Assembly (NCBI RefSeq): GCF_013170705.1
Contig: NZ_CP033334.1
Coordinates: 6,053,501 to 6,117,500 of the forward strand
From: Mesorhizobium loti
Lineage (GTDB): Bacteria > Pseudomonadota > Alphaproteobacteria > Rhizobiales > Rhizobiaceae
Reading direction: 5' to 3'
Length of the DNA stretch: 64,000 bases
Position 1 is the first letter of the stretch. Every line of letters starts with the position of its first letter. A program made the position numbers and the translations under genes. Below, one piece after another: positions 1-7,198 of the stretch. A model generated the notes under the pieces. That model made no database searches and was not told the DNA's origin. It saw nothing but the letters and a program-made list of their open reading frames with translations.

Positions 1-161
1 CAAGCATATACAAACCATTTCGGCTACGCTACTCCTGGCAAAATTCGCTGCACCAGCCGCCGCCGACGACCAGGCGCGCGCGGGGCGATGCAGCGAAACC
101 AATGTTTGAGAACCCGATCGACGGACAGGTGTCTGTCGACCGACCACAGAGGAGCCCGCTC
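1..161. other. Leader region with no recognised gene
   Basis: No coding region is recognisable in this stretch. It may contain the end of an upstream gene lying outside the window and the leader of the aminotransferase gene that follows. The only clear element is an AGAGGAG ribosome binding site at about 148-154, placed seven bases before the GTG chosen as the start of the next gene. Confidence 0.4.
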
Positions 162-1265
162 GTGTCGAAAGCTTCAGACATGGTCCGAACCGAAGTCACA
201 CGCCTGTCGCCTTACAATTCCGGACTGACCATCGGCGAGGTCATGCAGCGATATGCTCCGGCCAGGATCGCCAAGCTGGGCTCGAACGAAAACCCGCTTG
301 GCCCGAGCCCGACGCTCGCCACGATGATGCAGGCCGGCCCCGAGATGTTCCGGCTCTATCCGGATCCGGCCGGGCGCAAGCTGCGCCAGGCCATCGCAGC
401 CAAATATGAATTCGGCGAGGACCAGATCATCCTCGGCAATGGCTCGGAGGACCTTCTCTCCGTCATCAGCCGTGCCGTGCTGCGGCCCGGCGACGCCGTC
501 GTCACGCTCTATCCGTCGTTCCCGCTGCACGAGGACTATGCGACGCTGATGGGCGCGACCATCCACCGTGTGGCCGTCAACGACGATCTCACGATCAATG
601 TCGACGCCCTGATCGAGGCGGTGCGCGAAAGGCCGCGCTTGCTGATGTTCTCGAACCCTATGAACCCCGTCGGCAGTTGGCTCTCCGGCAGCGATCTGTC
701 GAAGGTGCTGGATGCTGTCGGTGACGAGACGCTTGTTGTCATCGACGAAGCCTATGCCGAATATGCGCTAGGCGAGGACTACGCCTCGTCAATGCCTTAC
801 CTCTGCAAACGCGATCCGCCCTGGATCGTGCTGCGGACATTTTCAAAGGCGTTCGGCCTGGCCGGATTGCGGATCGGCTTCGGCATCGTCGGCGATCCGG
901 AATTGCGTGCGCTGCTCGACAGGGTGCGCACACCGTTCAACGCCAATGGCGTTGCGCAAGCGGCCGCGCTGGCAGCGCTCGCGGATGAGGGACACCTCAC
1001 CAAGGTCGTCGCGCTGGCCAGGACGGAGAGAGCCCGTCTCGAAGATTTCCTGGTGAGCAAGGGCCTCGAAGTCGCCCGTTCCCGAGGCAATTTCCTGTTC
1101 TTCGACTGCGGGCAAGATGCCTCCGCCTTCGCCGAGGGCCTGCTTCGCGAAGGTGTCATCGTCAAGCCGTGGAAGCAGGAAGGTTTTGACAGCTACGTGC
1201 GTGTCAGCATCGGCTCGCCAGCGGAGAATGACCACTTCATGGCGGCGCTGTCGCAGCTGTTGTGA
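162..1265 (+). CDS. Histidinol-phosphate aminotransferase-like PLP enzyme (class I/II fold)
   Basis: The product (367 residues) is a fold-type I aminotransferase of the HisC/CobD-like group. Visible motifs are the substrate-loop KLGSNENPLG near residue 40, GNGSED near 95, the SNPMNPVG Asn near 165, the IDEAYAEY Asp near 195 and the PLP lysine in RTFSKAFGLAG near 229. I chose the GTG start because AGAGGAG lies seven bases upstream; an in-frame ATG at 102 has no such site. The context is amine and amino-acid catabolism rather than a his operon, and a second paralogue lies 3 kb away, so the substrate is probably not histidinol phosphate but another amino acid or oxo acid. The family call is firm; the substrate is unknown. 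Confidence 0.85.
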   Translation: MSKASDMVRTEVTRLSPYNSGLTIGEVMQRYAPARIAKLGSNENPLGPSPTLATMMQAGPEMFRLYPDPAGRKLRQAIAAKYEFGEDQIILGNGSEDLLSVISRAVLRPGDAVVTLYPSFPLHEDYATLMGATIHRVAVNDDLTINVDALIEAVRERPRLLMFSNPMNPVGSWLSGSDLSKVLDAVGDETLVVIDEAYAEYALGEDYASSMPYLCKRDPPWIVLRTFSKAFGLAGLRIGFGIVGDPELRALLDRVRTPFNANGVAQAAALAALADEGHLTKVVALARTERARLEDFLVSKGLEVARSRGNFLFFDCGQDASAFAEGLLREGVIVKPWKQEGFDSYVRVSIGSPAENDHFMAALSQLL

Positions 1266-1423
1266 TTTCCCGAAAGCCATGCTGAATTGCCTGGCGCACA
1301 CCGGGCACGATGGCCGACGGTCTGCCGTTGCCATATGGAGTTTTTCGCAGGTGGCGCATCCCCTTTCGCCCGACGGCTTCATCCAGCCTCCCGGGCCTGT
1401 TTTCCTCCCCGGTCACCCTGACG

Positions 1424-2716
1424 ATGCCGAGCATGCTTGAGAGCAACCCACCGAAGAGCCTCTACCGCGAAACGGCCGGCGGCACCGGCGACTACCCTGC
1501 CCTCGCCGGCGCGCAGCGGGCGAGGGTCGCGATTGTCGGCGGAGGTTTCACCGGCCTTTCGACTGCCCTGCATCTGGCGGAAGCCGGCGACGACGTTGCC
1601 GTGATCGAGGCCCGACAGCCGGGCTGGGGCGCGTCGGGCAGGAATGGCGGCCAGGTCAATCCCGGCCTCAAATACGATCCCGACACGATCGAGGCGATGT
1701 TCGGCCCTGAGCTTGGGCCTCGGATGGTCGATTTCTCCTATGGCGCGCCGGACTTCACCTTCGATCTTATCAGGCGCCTGTCGATCGCCTGCGAGGCGCG
1801 ACAGAACGGCACCATACGCGCGGCCATCCGGCCGAAGCCGGAAGCCGCCGCACAGACCACGGCCGCGCAATGCATACGACGGGGAATGCCGGTCGAAATG
1901 CTGGACGCACAGGCGATGGCGGCGCGCACCGGAACCGACAGATACATAGCCGGCATGTTCGACGCCCGCGGCGGCGACCTCCATCCCCTGAAATACAGCC
2001 TTGGCCTGGCAGCCGCCGCGCGGGACGCCGGCGCGCGGATATTCGGCGGCAGCGAAGTCCTCTCGCTGAAGAGGGAGGCCGGGCGATGGGTCCTCAAAAC
2101 CGCGAACGGCTCAGTCAGCGCCGAGAAGGTGCTTGTCGCGACCAATGGCTATACCGGAAGCCTGTGGCCGGACCTGCGGCAGTCCCTGGTTCCGGTGTTC
2201 AGCGCGATCGCGGCGACCGAACCGCTTTCACCGGCGGTCGCGACCCGGATTCTTCCCGACAGGCCTGTCGTCTACGAGGCCGGCAACATCACCGTGTACT
2301 ACCGCATCGACGCCCAGAACCGTCTTCTCATGGGCGGCCGGGGACCGATGAGGCCCATCGGAGATGCTTCCGCCATCCGCTACCTCACCGACTATGCACT
2401 GCGACTTTGGCCAGCGCTTGCAGGGGTTCGCTGGACACATGGCTGGAACGGCCGGGTCGCGATCACCAATGACCATCTTCTGCACATTCACGAGCCGGAA
2501 GACGGCGTCCTGATCTGCCTTGGCTACAATGGCCGTGGCGTCGCCATGGCATCGGCAATGGGCGCTGCCCTGGCGCAGCGCCTGCGAGGCAAAGAGACGC
2601 CGCCGTTTCCCATGCCGATATCGCCGCTCCAGCCAATCCGGTTTCACCGGTTCTGGCCGCTCGGGGTGAAGGCCGCGATCCTTTCCGGGCGGCTGAAGGA
2701 TCGGTTCGGCATCTGA
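1424..2716 (+). CDS. FAD-dependent amine/amino-acid oxidoreductase (DAO family)
   Basis: This protein of about 430 residues begins with a short lead and then an FAD-binding Rossmann motif, VAIVGGGFTGLSTALHLAEAG, followed by the acidic end of strand 2 (VIEA). GWGASGRNGGQVNPG is the typical FAD-contact segment of the PuuB/DadA-like DAO family. The C-terminal part has the HGWNGRVAITNDHLLHI and LGYNGRGVAMA segments of gamma-glutamylputrescine oxidase-like enzymes. It probably oxidises a secondary amine or amino acid to an imine with hydrogen peroxide release or electron transfer. The start is uncertain: ATGs at 1424 and 1433 fit the family length, and neither has a strong ribosome site. It follows the aminotransferase gene by about 160 bases on the same strand. 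Confidence 0.82.
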   Translation: MPSMLESNPPKSLYRETAGGTGDYPALAGAQRARVAIVGGGFTGLSTALHLAEAGDDVAVIEARQPGWGASGRNGGQVNPGLKYDPDTIEAMFGPELGPRMVDFSYGAPDFTFDLIRRLSIACEARQNGTIRAAIRPKPEAAAQTTAAQCIRRGMPVEMLDAQAMAARTGTDRYIAGMFDARGGDLHPLKYSLGLAAAARDAGARIFGGSEVLSLKREAGRWVLKTANGSVSAEKVLVATNGYTGSLWPDLRQSLVPVFSAIAATEPLSPAVATRILPDRPVVYEAGNITVYYRIDAQNRLLMGGRGPMRPIGDASAIRYLTDYALRLWPALAGVRWTHGWNGRVAITNDHLLHIHEPEDGVLICLGYNGRGVAMASAMGAALAQRLRGKETPPFPMPISPLQPIRFHRFWPLGVKAAILSGRLKDRFGI

Positions 2717-2760
2717 CGCGGAGCCCGCATGGCCTGGCGGCTTACGGGTCGCGAGAAAAA

Positions 2761-3618
2761 CTATGCTTTCAGGTCAGACAATCTCTGGGCATGCCATCTC
2801 AGATGGTCGTCCATGAATGTCGAAATGAAGAAATACGAATGGTCATAGCCATCCTGCATGCGCAGGGTCAGCGCAATGCCGGCCTTGGCGCAGGCAGCCT
2901 CCAGAAGCCAGGGCTTCAGCCCGTCATTGAGAAATCCGTCAGATGTCCCCTGGTCGACGAAAAACTCCGGGAAACGGTGGCCATCCTCGATGAGCAAGGT
3001 GGTGTCGTAAGGCCGCCATGATGTCTCGTCCGCGCCGAGATACTTTTCGAAAGCCGGCCGCGACCAGCCGGCGGTGCTCGGCTGCACGATCGGCGCGAAG
3101 GCCGAGCAGCTTTTGAAACGTCCGGGATTCTTGAGCGCGATCGTCAGCGCGCCATGCCCGCCCATCGAGTGGCCGAAGATCGCCTGGCGCGTCATGTCAG
3201 CCGGAAATTCCCGCGCGATCAACGCCGGCAATTCCTCGGTGACATAGGAATACATGCGGTAGTTCCTGGCGTAGGGCTCTTGCGTCGCATCGAGGTAGAA
3301 GCCGGCACCGCCGCCGAACTGCCAATTGTCCTTCTCGTCGGGGATGCCGGCGCCGCGAGGGCTGGTGTCGGGACAGACGACGATCAGGCCAAGCTCGGCG
3401 GCCATCCGCCTGTACTCACCCTTGTCCATGACGTTGGCGTGGGTGCAGGTGAGGCCGGAGAGGTACCACACGACAGGACAAGGTTTTTCGCGAGCCTGCG
3501 GCGGCACGAAGACGGCGAAAATCATGTCGCAGGAGCAGACATCCGAAGCGTGGGAATAGACGCCCTGCACGCCGCCATGCGACTTGGCCGAGGAGATGGT
3601 CTTCATCCGGTCCGACAT
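2761..3618 (-). CDS. fghA: S-formylglutathione hydrolase
   Basis: The product (285 residues) is an esterase-D type alpha/beta hydrolase that cleaves S-formylglutathione to formate and glutathione, the last step of glutathione-dependent formaldehyde oxidation. The nucleophile elbow GHSMGGHGA, the oxyanion region YLSGLTCTHANVMDKG, and the DTSPRG and HSYFFISTFMDDHLRWH segments are all characteristic. I chose the second in-frame ATG because GGAGAAG lies six bases upstream of it, inside what would be the first codons of a longer form. Next to demethylating oxidoreductases and an MttB-like gene, it fits a role in handling formaldehyde released from N-methyl groups. That pathway link is inference; the enzyme identity is well supported. 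Confidence 0.92.
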   Translation of the reverse strand: MSDRMKTISSAKSHGGVQGVYSHASDVCSCDMIFAVFVPPQAREKPCPVVWYLSGLTCTHANVMDKGEYRRMAAELGLIVVCPDTSPRGAGIPDEKDNWQFGGGAGFYLDATQEPYARNYRMYSYVTEELPALIAREFPADMTRQAIFGHSMGGHGALTIALKNPGRFKSCSAFAPIVQPSTAGWSRPAFEKYLGADETSWRPYDTTLLIEDGHRFPEFFVDQGTSDGFLNDGLKPWLLEAACAKAGIALTLRMQDGYDHSYFFISTFMDDHLRWHAQRLSDLKA

Positions 3619-4075
3619 GTGTTTCTTCTCCGCCAAACGTCCTTCACGGCCGCCTGTCTACGGCATGGGCCGGGATCGCGGCAACCCTGATGGATTGGAC
3701 CATGGTTCCCAGGCGAGGCGGCTGCCGAAAATCATCCCCATAAGGGCCAAACCATTGAGGGTCACCCAGTGCAGGTCCGGGTCGTCCGACGTGATGCGCG
3801 TAACAACGCTGACGATGGATGGAGCGGGCACATCGGCCGACACTTATGCGCCGGATGGCATTGACGGCGATATCCCCACCGTGCTGTGGCCCGTGCACAA
3901 CGGCCTGCTGCGCTACGGATGACAAGCGCATCGCAAAACAAGGGCCAGAATTTCGCAGCCATTGCGCGGTAAGTTTTTGCTTGTGAACAAGCTGGCGGAT
4001 TGTAGCCTGCGCACGAGCCGGTCCAACAAAGGTGGTGCGCGAGATGGTCGACATCCAAATCCCGATGGATGCAGC
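3619..4075. other. Intergenic stretch between fghA and the second aminotransferase
   Basis: This divergent gap of about 450 bases carries the promoters of both flanking genes, although I cannot place them convincingly. Its middle part holds what looks like the decayed 3' end of a quinone oxidoreductase gene, listed separately. A tiny 13-codon ORF at 4044-4085 begins ATGGTCGAC but is out of frame with the aminotransferase. Confidence 0.4.
3790..3922 (+). pseudogene. Remnant of a flavodoxin-like NAD(P)H:quinone oxidoreductase gene (3' end)
   Basis: The plus-strand reading frame ending at 3922 translates to a tail containing SADTYAPDGIDGDI followed by LWPVHNGLLRYG and a stop. From memory this matches the C-terminal segment of MdaB/Kef-ancillary type NAD(P)H oxidoreductases, where a GDI...LLWPIxHGxLxYxGF pattern precedes the end. 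Upstream sequence in any frame does not give the flavodoxin-fold N-terminal half, and the expected GF...PPF end is missing because of the stop. It therefore looks like a gene relic. The match is short, so this is a tentative call. Confidence 0.4.
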
Positions 4076-5143
4076 GTGCCGCTGAAAGCAGTAGCTCATA
4101 TCGAGGCCATGTCCGCCTTCGCGCTTGCGAATTTCGGCGGCTATGACGGGCCAACCCTTGCTCAGAATGAAAGCGCTTTTCCGCCCAGCCCCATGGCCAT
4201 TGCCGCTGGCCAGGACGCGATTGCCCGCAGCCATCTCTATCCCGATCCGGACTGGACGGCACTGCGCGGGGCGATCGCGCAAGCCTATGGTGTCGAGCGC
4301 GACATGATCCTGTGCGGCGCCGGTTCAATGGACCTGATCAATTGCACCATCGCGGCGTTTGCGGGCCCAGGCGCGGAGGTGCTGGGCACCTCCTATGCCT
4401 ATAATTTCGCCGCATCCGCCGCCGCGCGTGTCGGTGCGGCCTACGTCAAGGCAGCAGAGTACGATTTCATCGTTTCGATCGACAGCATCCTGGCTGCCGT
4501 CACGCCCGCAACGCGTATCGTTTTCGTCTGCAATCCGGGCAATCCGACCGGCACCCGTATCCGCAACAGCGAACTGCTGCGGCTACGCGCGGCGTTGCGG
4601 CCGGACGTGCTCCTGATGATCGATCAGGCCTATGGCGAATTCGACGACCAAGACCCCGGGCAGATCCTTGCGCTTGTCGCGCGCGGCGATACCGTCGTGC
4701 TGCGCACCCTCTCGAAGGCTTATGGTCTGGCCGGGGCACGCGTCGGCTGGGGCCTGTTTGCGCCTTCGGTCGCGGCGCAAGTGCGCAAGATACAGAATTC
4801 GAACCAGGTCACGACGCCCAGCCTCGCCATGGCCGTCGCGGCTTTGGAGGATCAGGCCTACATGCGCGAAACGGTGGCCCGCACGGCCGGAATTCGCGAC
4901 CGGTTTGCGCAGGATCTGAGGTCTGCCGGATACCATGTTCCCGAAAGCCGGGCGAATTTCGTGCTGATCCGCTTCGCCGGCGCAGCTGCCGCGGAGGCCG
5001 TCGAGAAAACCTTGCGCGGCGCCGGTATCATCGTGCGGAGCCTGGGCGGCTACGGCCTCACCGACTGTTTGCGAGCGACGGTCGGCCCGCAAGAGATGAT
5101 GGATCGGGCGCTGCGCATACTGATCGACATGCGCGGCGACTAG
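4076..5143 (+). CDS. Second HisC-like PLP aminotransferase
   Basis: This is a fold-type I aminotransferase of about 355 residues, related to but clearly diverged from the one at 162-1265. Visible motifs are LAQNESAFPPSP, GAGSMDLINCT, CNPGNPTGTR, MIDQAYGEFDD and the PLP lysine in RTLSKAYGLAGARVGWG. The start is unclear: GTG at 4076 and ATG at 4109 are in frame, and neither has a strong ribosome site. A better-looking ATG at 4044 lies in another frame that closes after 13 codons, so a sequencing or evolutionary frameshift near 4080 is possible. A PuuE-like gene follows 48 bases downstream and is probably co-transcribed. The substrate is unknown. Confidence 0.8.
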   Translation: MPLKAVAHIEAMSAFALANFGGYDGPTLAQNESAFPPSPMAIAAGQDAIARSHLYPDPDWTALRGAIAQAYGVERDMILCGAGSMDLINCTIAAFAGPGAEVLGTSYAYNFAASAAARVGAAYVKAAEYDFIVSIDSILAAVTPATRIVFVCNPGNPTGTRIRNSELLRLRAALRPDVLLMIDQAYGEFDDQDPGQILALVARGDTVVLRTLSKAYGLAGARVGWGLFAPSVAAQVRKIQNSNQVTTPSLAMAVAALEDQAYMRETVARTAGIRDRFAQDLRSAGYHVPESRANFVLIRFAGAAAAEAVEKTLRGAGIIVRSLGGYGLTDCLRATVGPQEMMDRALRILIDMRGD

Positions 5144-5191
5144 ATCCGGCGACCGCATGTTCTGCGACCTGCATCCTGGGAGATTTGAGAA

Positions 5192-6094
5192 ATGCCGTAC
5201 CTGCCCGTCCGAGACTTCATCGGCTATGGCGAAAAGCCGCCTGCCGCGCAGTGGCCTGGCGGGGCCAAGCTGGCCCTCAACATCGTCGTCAATTATGAGG
5301 AAGGCGCCGAATACAGCATCGGCGAGGGCGACGGCGTCTCCGAGGCGATCCTGTCGGACCTCGCGGTGTCCCCGGCGGCGCCGGGTCTGCGCAACCGCAA
5401 CATGGAATCGCTCTACGAATACGGCTCACGCGTCGGCGTGTGGCGGCTGGCCTCGCTTTTCCGGGAAAAGAACATTATCCCGACCTTCTACGTCGTCGGG
5501 CGAGCGCTCGAGCTCAATCCAGCGGCCGGCAAGGCGATCGCGGCACTCGGCAGCGACATCGTCTGCCATGGCTGGCGCTGGATCGACTACGCCCCGCTGA
5601 GCGAGGAAGAGGAGCGCAATCACATCGCGATGACGGTGGACACCGTCCAGCGGATCACCGGCATTCGCCCGCTCGGCTGGTACACCGGCCGGCCCAGTCT
5701 CAACACCCGGCGGCTGGTGGCGGAGCATGGCGGCTTCCTGTTCGACTGCGATGACTACAATGACGACCTGCCCTATTTTGTCGACGTCGACGCCAAGCGG
5801 CATCTGGTCGTCCCGCACAGCTTCGACAACAATGACAGCCGGTTCTCGCGCGGCTCCGGCCTGGAGACCGGCAGCCAGTTCTTCGAGTATGTCAGCGATG
5901 GCGTGGACTGGCTGCTGGCCGAAGGCGAAAAGACGCCGCGCATGATGACGGTTTCGCTGCACTGCCGGCTGGCGGCCCGGCCGGGCCGCATGATCGGGCT
6001 CGCCCGCTTCCTCGACAAGATCAAGGCCAATCCCGACATATGGATCTGCCGCCGCTCCGACCTTGCCCAACATTGGCTGGATCGGTTCGGCTGA
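5192..6094 (+). CDS. PuuE-type polysaccharide deacetylase family hydrolase (allantoinase-like)
   Basis: The product (300 residues) is a NodB-fold hydrolase of the PuuE group, whose members include metal-independent allantoinases. The N-terminal VRDFIGYG, PGGAKLALNIVVNYEEGAEYS, the HGWRWIDY segment near residue 128 and the NDDLPYF segment near 190 are typical of this branch rather than of peptidoglycan deacetylases. GGGAGATTTGAGAA precedes the ATG. A second family member is encoded at 29671-30606. The many ureide and hydantoin-type genes in this window make ring opening of an allantoin-like or cyclic amide compound plausible, but the substrate cannot be read from the sequence. Confidence 0.82.
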   Translation: MPYLPVRDFIGYGEKPPAAQWPGGAKLALNIVVNYEEGAEYSIGEGDGVSEAILSDLAVSPAAPGLRNRNMESLYEYGSRVGVWRLASLFREKNIIPTFYVVGRALELNPAAGKAIAALGSDIVCHGWRWIDYAPLSEEEERNHIAMTVDTVQRITGIRPLGWYTGRPSLNTRRLVAEHGGFLFDCDDYNDDLPYFVDVDAKRHLVVPHSFDNNDSRFSRGSGLETGSQFFEYVSDGVDWLLAEGEKTPRMMTVSLHCRLAARPGRMIGLARFLDKIKANPDIWICRRSDLAQHWLDRFG

Positions 6095-6120
6095 GAAAGC
6101 ATTCGGCGGCATTGTTTTGA

Positions 6121-6167
6121 CGCAATTCCGGACGGAAGACCGCTTCGCACTTTTCCTGCAATTGCTC
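6121..6167. repeat. Palindromic intergenic repeat, copy 1 (between convergent genes)
   Basis: This element starts CGCAATTCCGGACGG and ends CCTGCAATTGCT, with a GAAGACCGCTTCGCACTTTT centre. It is the reverse complement of the element at 16012-16057 with only a few changes. The two ends (GCAATTCC and its complement) can pair. Elements of this form are abundant in Mesorhizobium genomes to my knowledge. Lying between two converging genes, it could act as a bidirectional terminator. Confidence 0.7.
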
Positions 6168-6185
6168 TGGCAGCCGGCCACCACC

Positions 6186-7088
6186 CTACTTATTGGGAAC
6201 CTCATAGACCTTGCCATGCCAGGGTGCTGCATCGATCTGGTCTAGCGCCATCACGTAGAGTTCTTTCTCGTCGGGTCCGAAGGCGAAGTTCGGCATGGAT
6301 GGCGACGGAACCGAAAGCGTGCGCAACAGCTTCGCGTCCTTGTCGACGACGATGATCTTGCCTGGCGCGTCGAGCGAGCGTGGGCTCTGGCCGATATACA
6401 TCTCGCCAGCCTTGTCCATCTTGATGCCGTCAGGCCAGATATGCGGCTGGCTCGGGAACAGATCATCGAGGCGCAGGAAGACGCGACGGTTGCTCAGGCC
6501 GTGGTCGGCCTGGACGTCGAACTCTATGATCCTGTTATCCTCGGTCTCGACCAGATAGAGGATTTTTCCATCGTTCGACATGACCAGGCCATTGGCATTG
6601 TGCAGGTCGCCGGCAACCTTCTTCACGCTGCCATCCTTGCCGATGTAGTAGGCAGAGGCGTCGATCAGCGGTCCGCCCTTGCCGGACCCGGTGAAGTAGA
6701 TGCCGCCATCCTTGTCTGGCGCGAAGTCATTCGGTCCGCTGAACGGCCTGCCGTCCGTATCCTTGTCATAGGCCGGCAGCGTCTTGCCGTCGGCGGAGAT
6801 GCGGCCGATCGAGTTGCTGTCGTAGCAGGTGACAAGAAACTCGCCAGAGGTCGTCGGCAACACCGCTGAAGGGCCACAACCGTCCATCTTCCAGAAGATC
6901 TCGTTCTTCTTGCCGTCCCAAACGGTCACCGTGCCGCGGCCGTATTCGACGTAGAAGAGCTTGTCCTGATACCAGATCGGACCTTCGGCGAACCACGCGT
7001 CTTCATTGATGACCTTGACGTCTCCCGCATGCGCGGAGGATGTGAGGGCCAGGGCAAGCATGGTGCCCAGCAGATGCCATTTGATCAT
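6186..7088 (-). CDS. Secreted SMP-30/gluconolactonase-like beta-propeller protein
   Basis: The product (300 residues) starts with a typical signal peptide: MIKWH, a hydrophobic stretch, then a SAHA-G cleavage site near residue 22. The rest reads as a six-bladed beta-propeller of the SMP-30/gluconolaconase/LRE type, with EGPIWYQDKLFYVEY, SGPNDFAPDKDGGIYFTGSG (metal-ligand Asn), NANGLVMSNDGKILYLVET and PDGIKMDKAGEMYIGQ. Such enzymes hydrolyse lactones in the periplasm, although a few are sugar-binding or of unknown role. AAAGGGG lies a few bases before the ATG. It is the last gene of a reverse-strand set that includes a substrate-binding protein and a demethylating dehydrogenase. Confidence 0.82.
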   Translation of the reverse strand: MIKWHLLGTMLALALTSSAHAGDVKVINEDAWFAEGPIWYQDKLFYVEYGRGTVTVWDGKKNEIFWKMDGCGPSAVLPTTSGEFLVTCYDSNSIGRISADGKTLPAYDKDTDGRPFSGPNDFAPDKDGGIYFTGSGKGGPLIDASAYYIGKDGSVKKVAGDLHNANGLVMSNDGKILYLVETEDNRIIEFDVQADHGLSNRRVFLRLDDLFPSQPHIWPDGIKMDKAGEMYIGQSPRSLDAPGKIIVVDKDAKLLRTLSVPSPSMPNFAFGPDEKELYVMALDQIDAAPWHGKVYEVPNK

Positions 7089-7198
7089 GCGATTCCCCTT
7101 TGTTTTCAGATGGTCGAAATCTTCCTCGTTCAGCTTTGCCGGCGTTTCCGGCCGGTCACGGTTTGCGTCGGTTCGTCGAATGGATGGATGGCCGGGCT

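Noticed and set aside
4044..4085. Thirteen-codon ORF starting ATGGTCGAC ahead of the second aminotransferase
   Set aside because: It is out of frame and too short to support as a gene. It is kept only as a note on the uncertain aminotransferase start.
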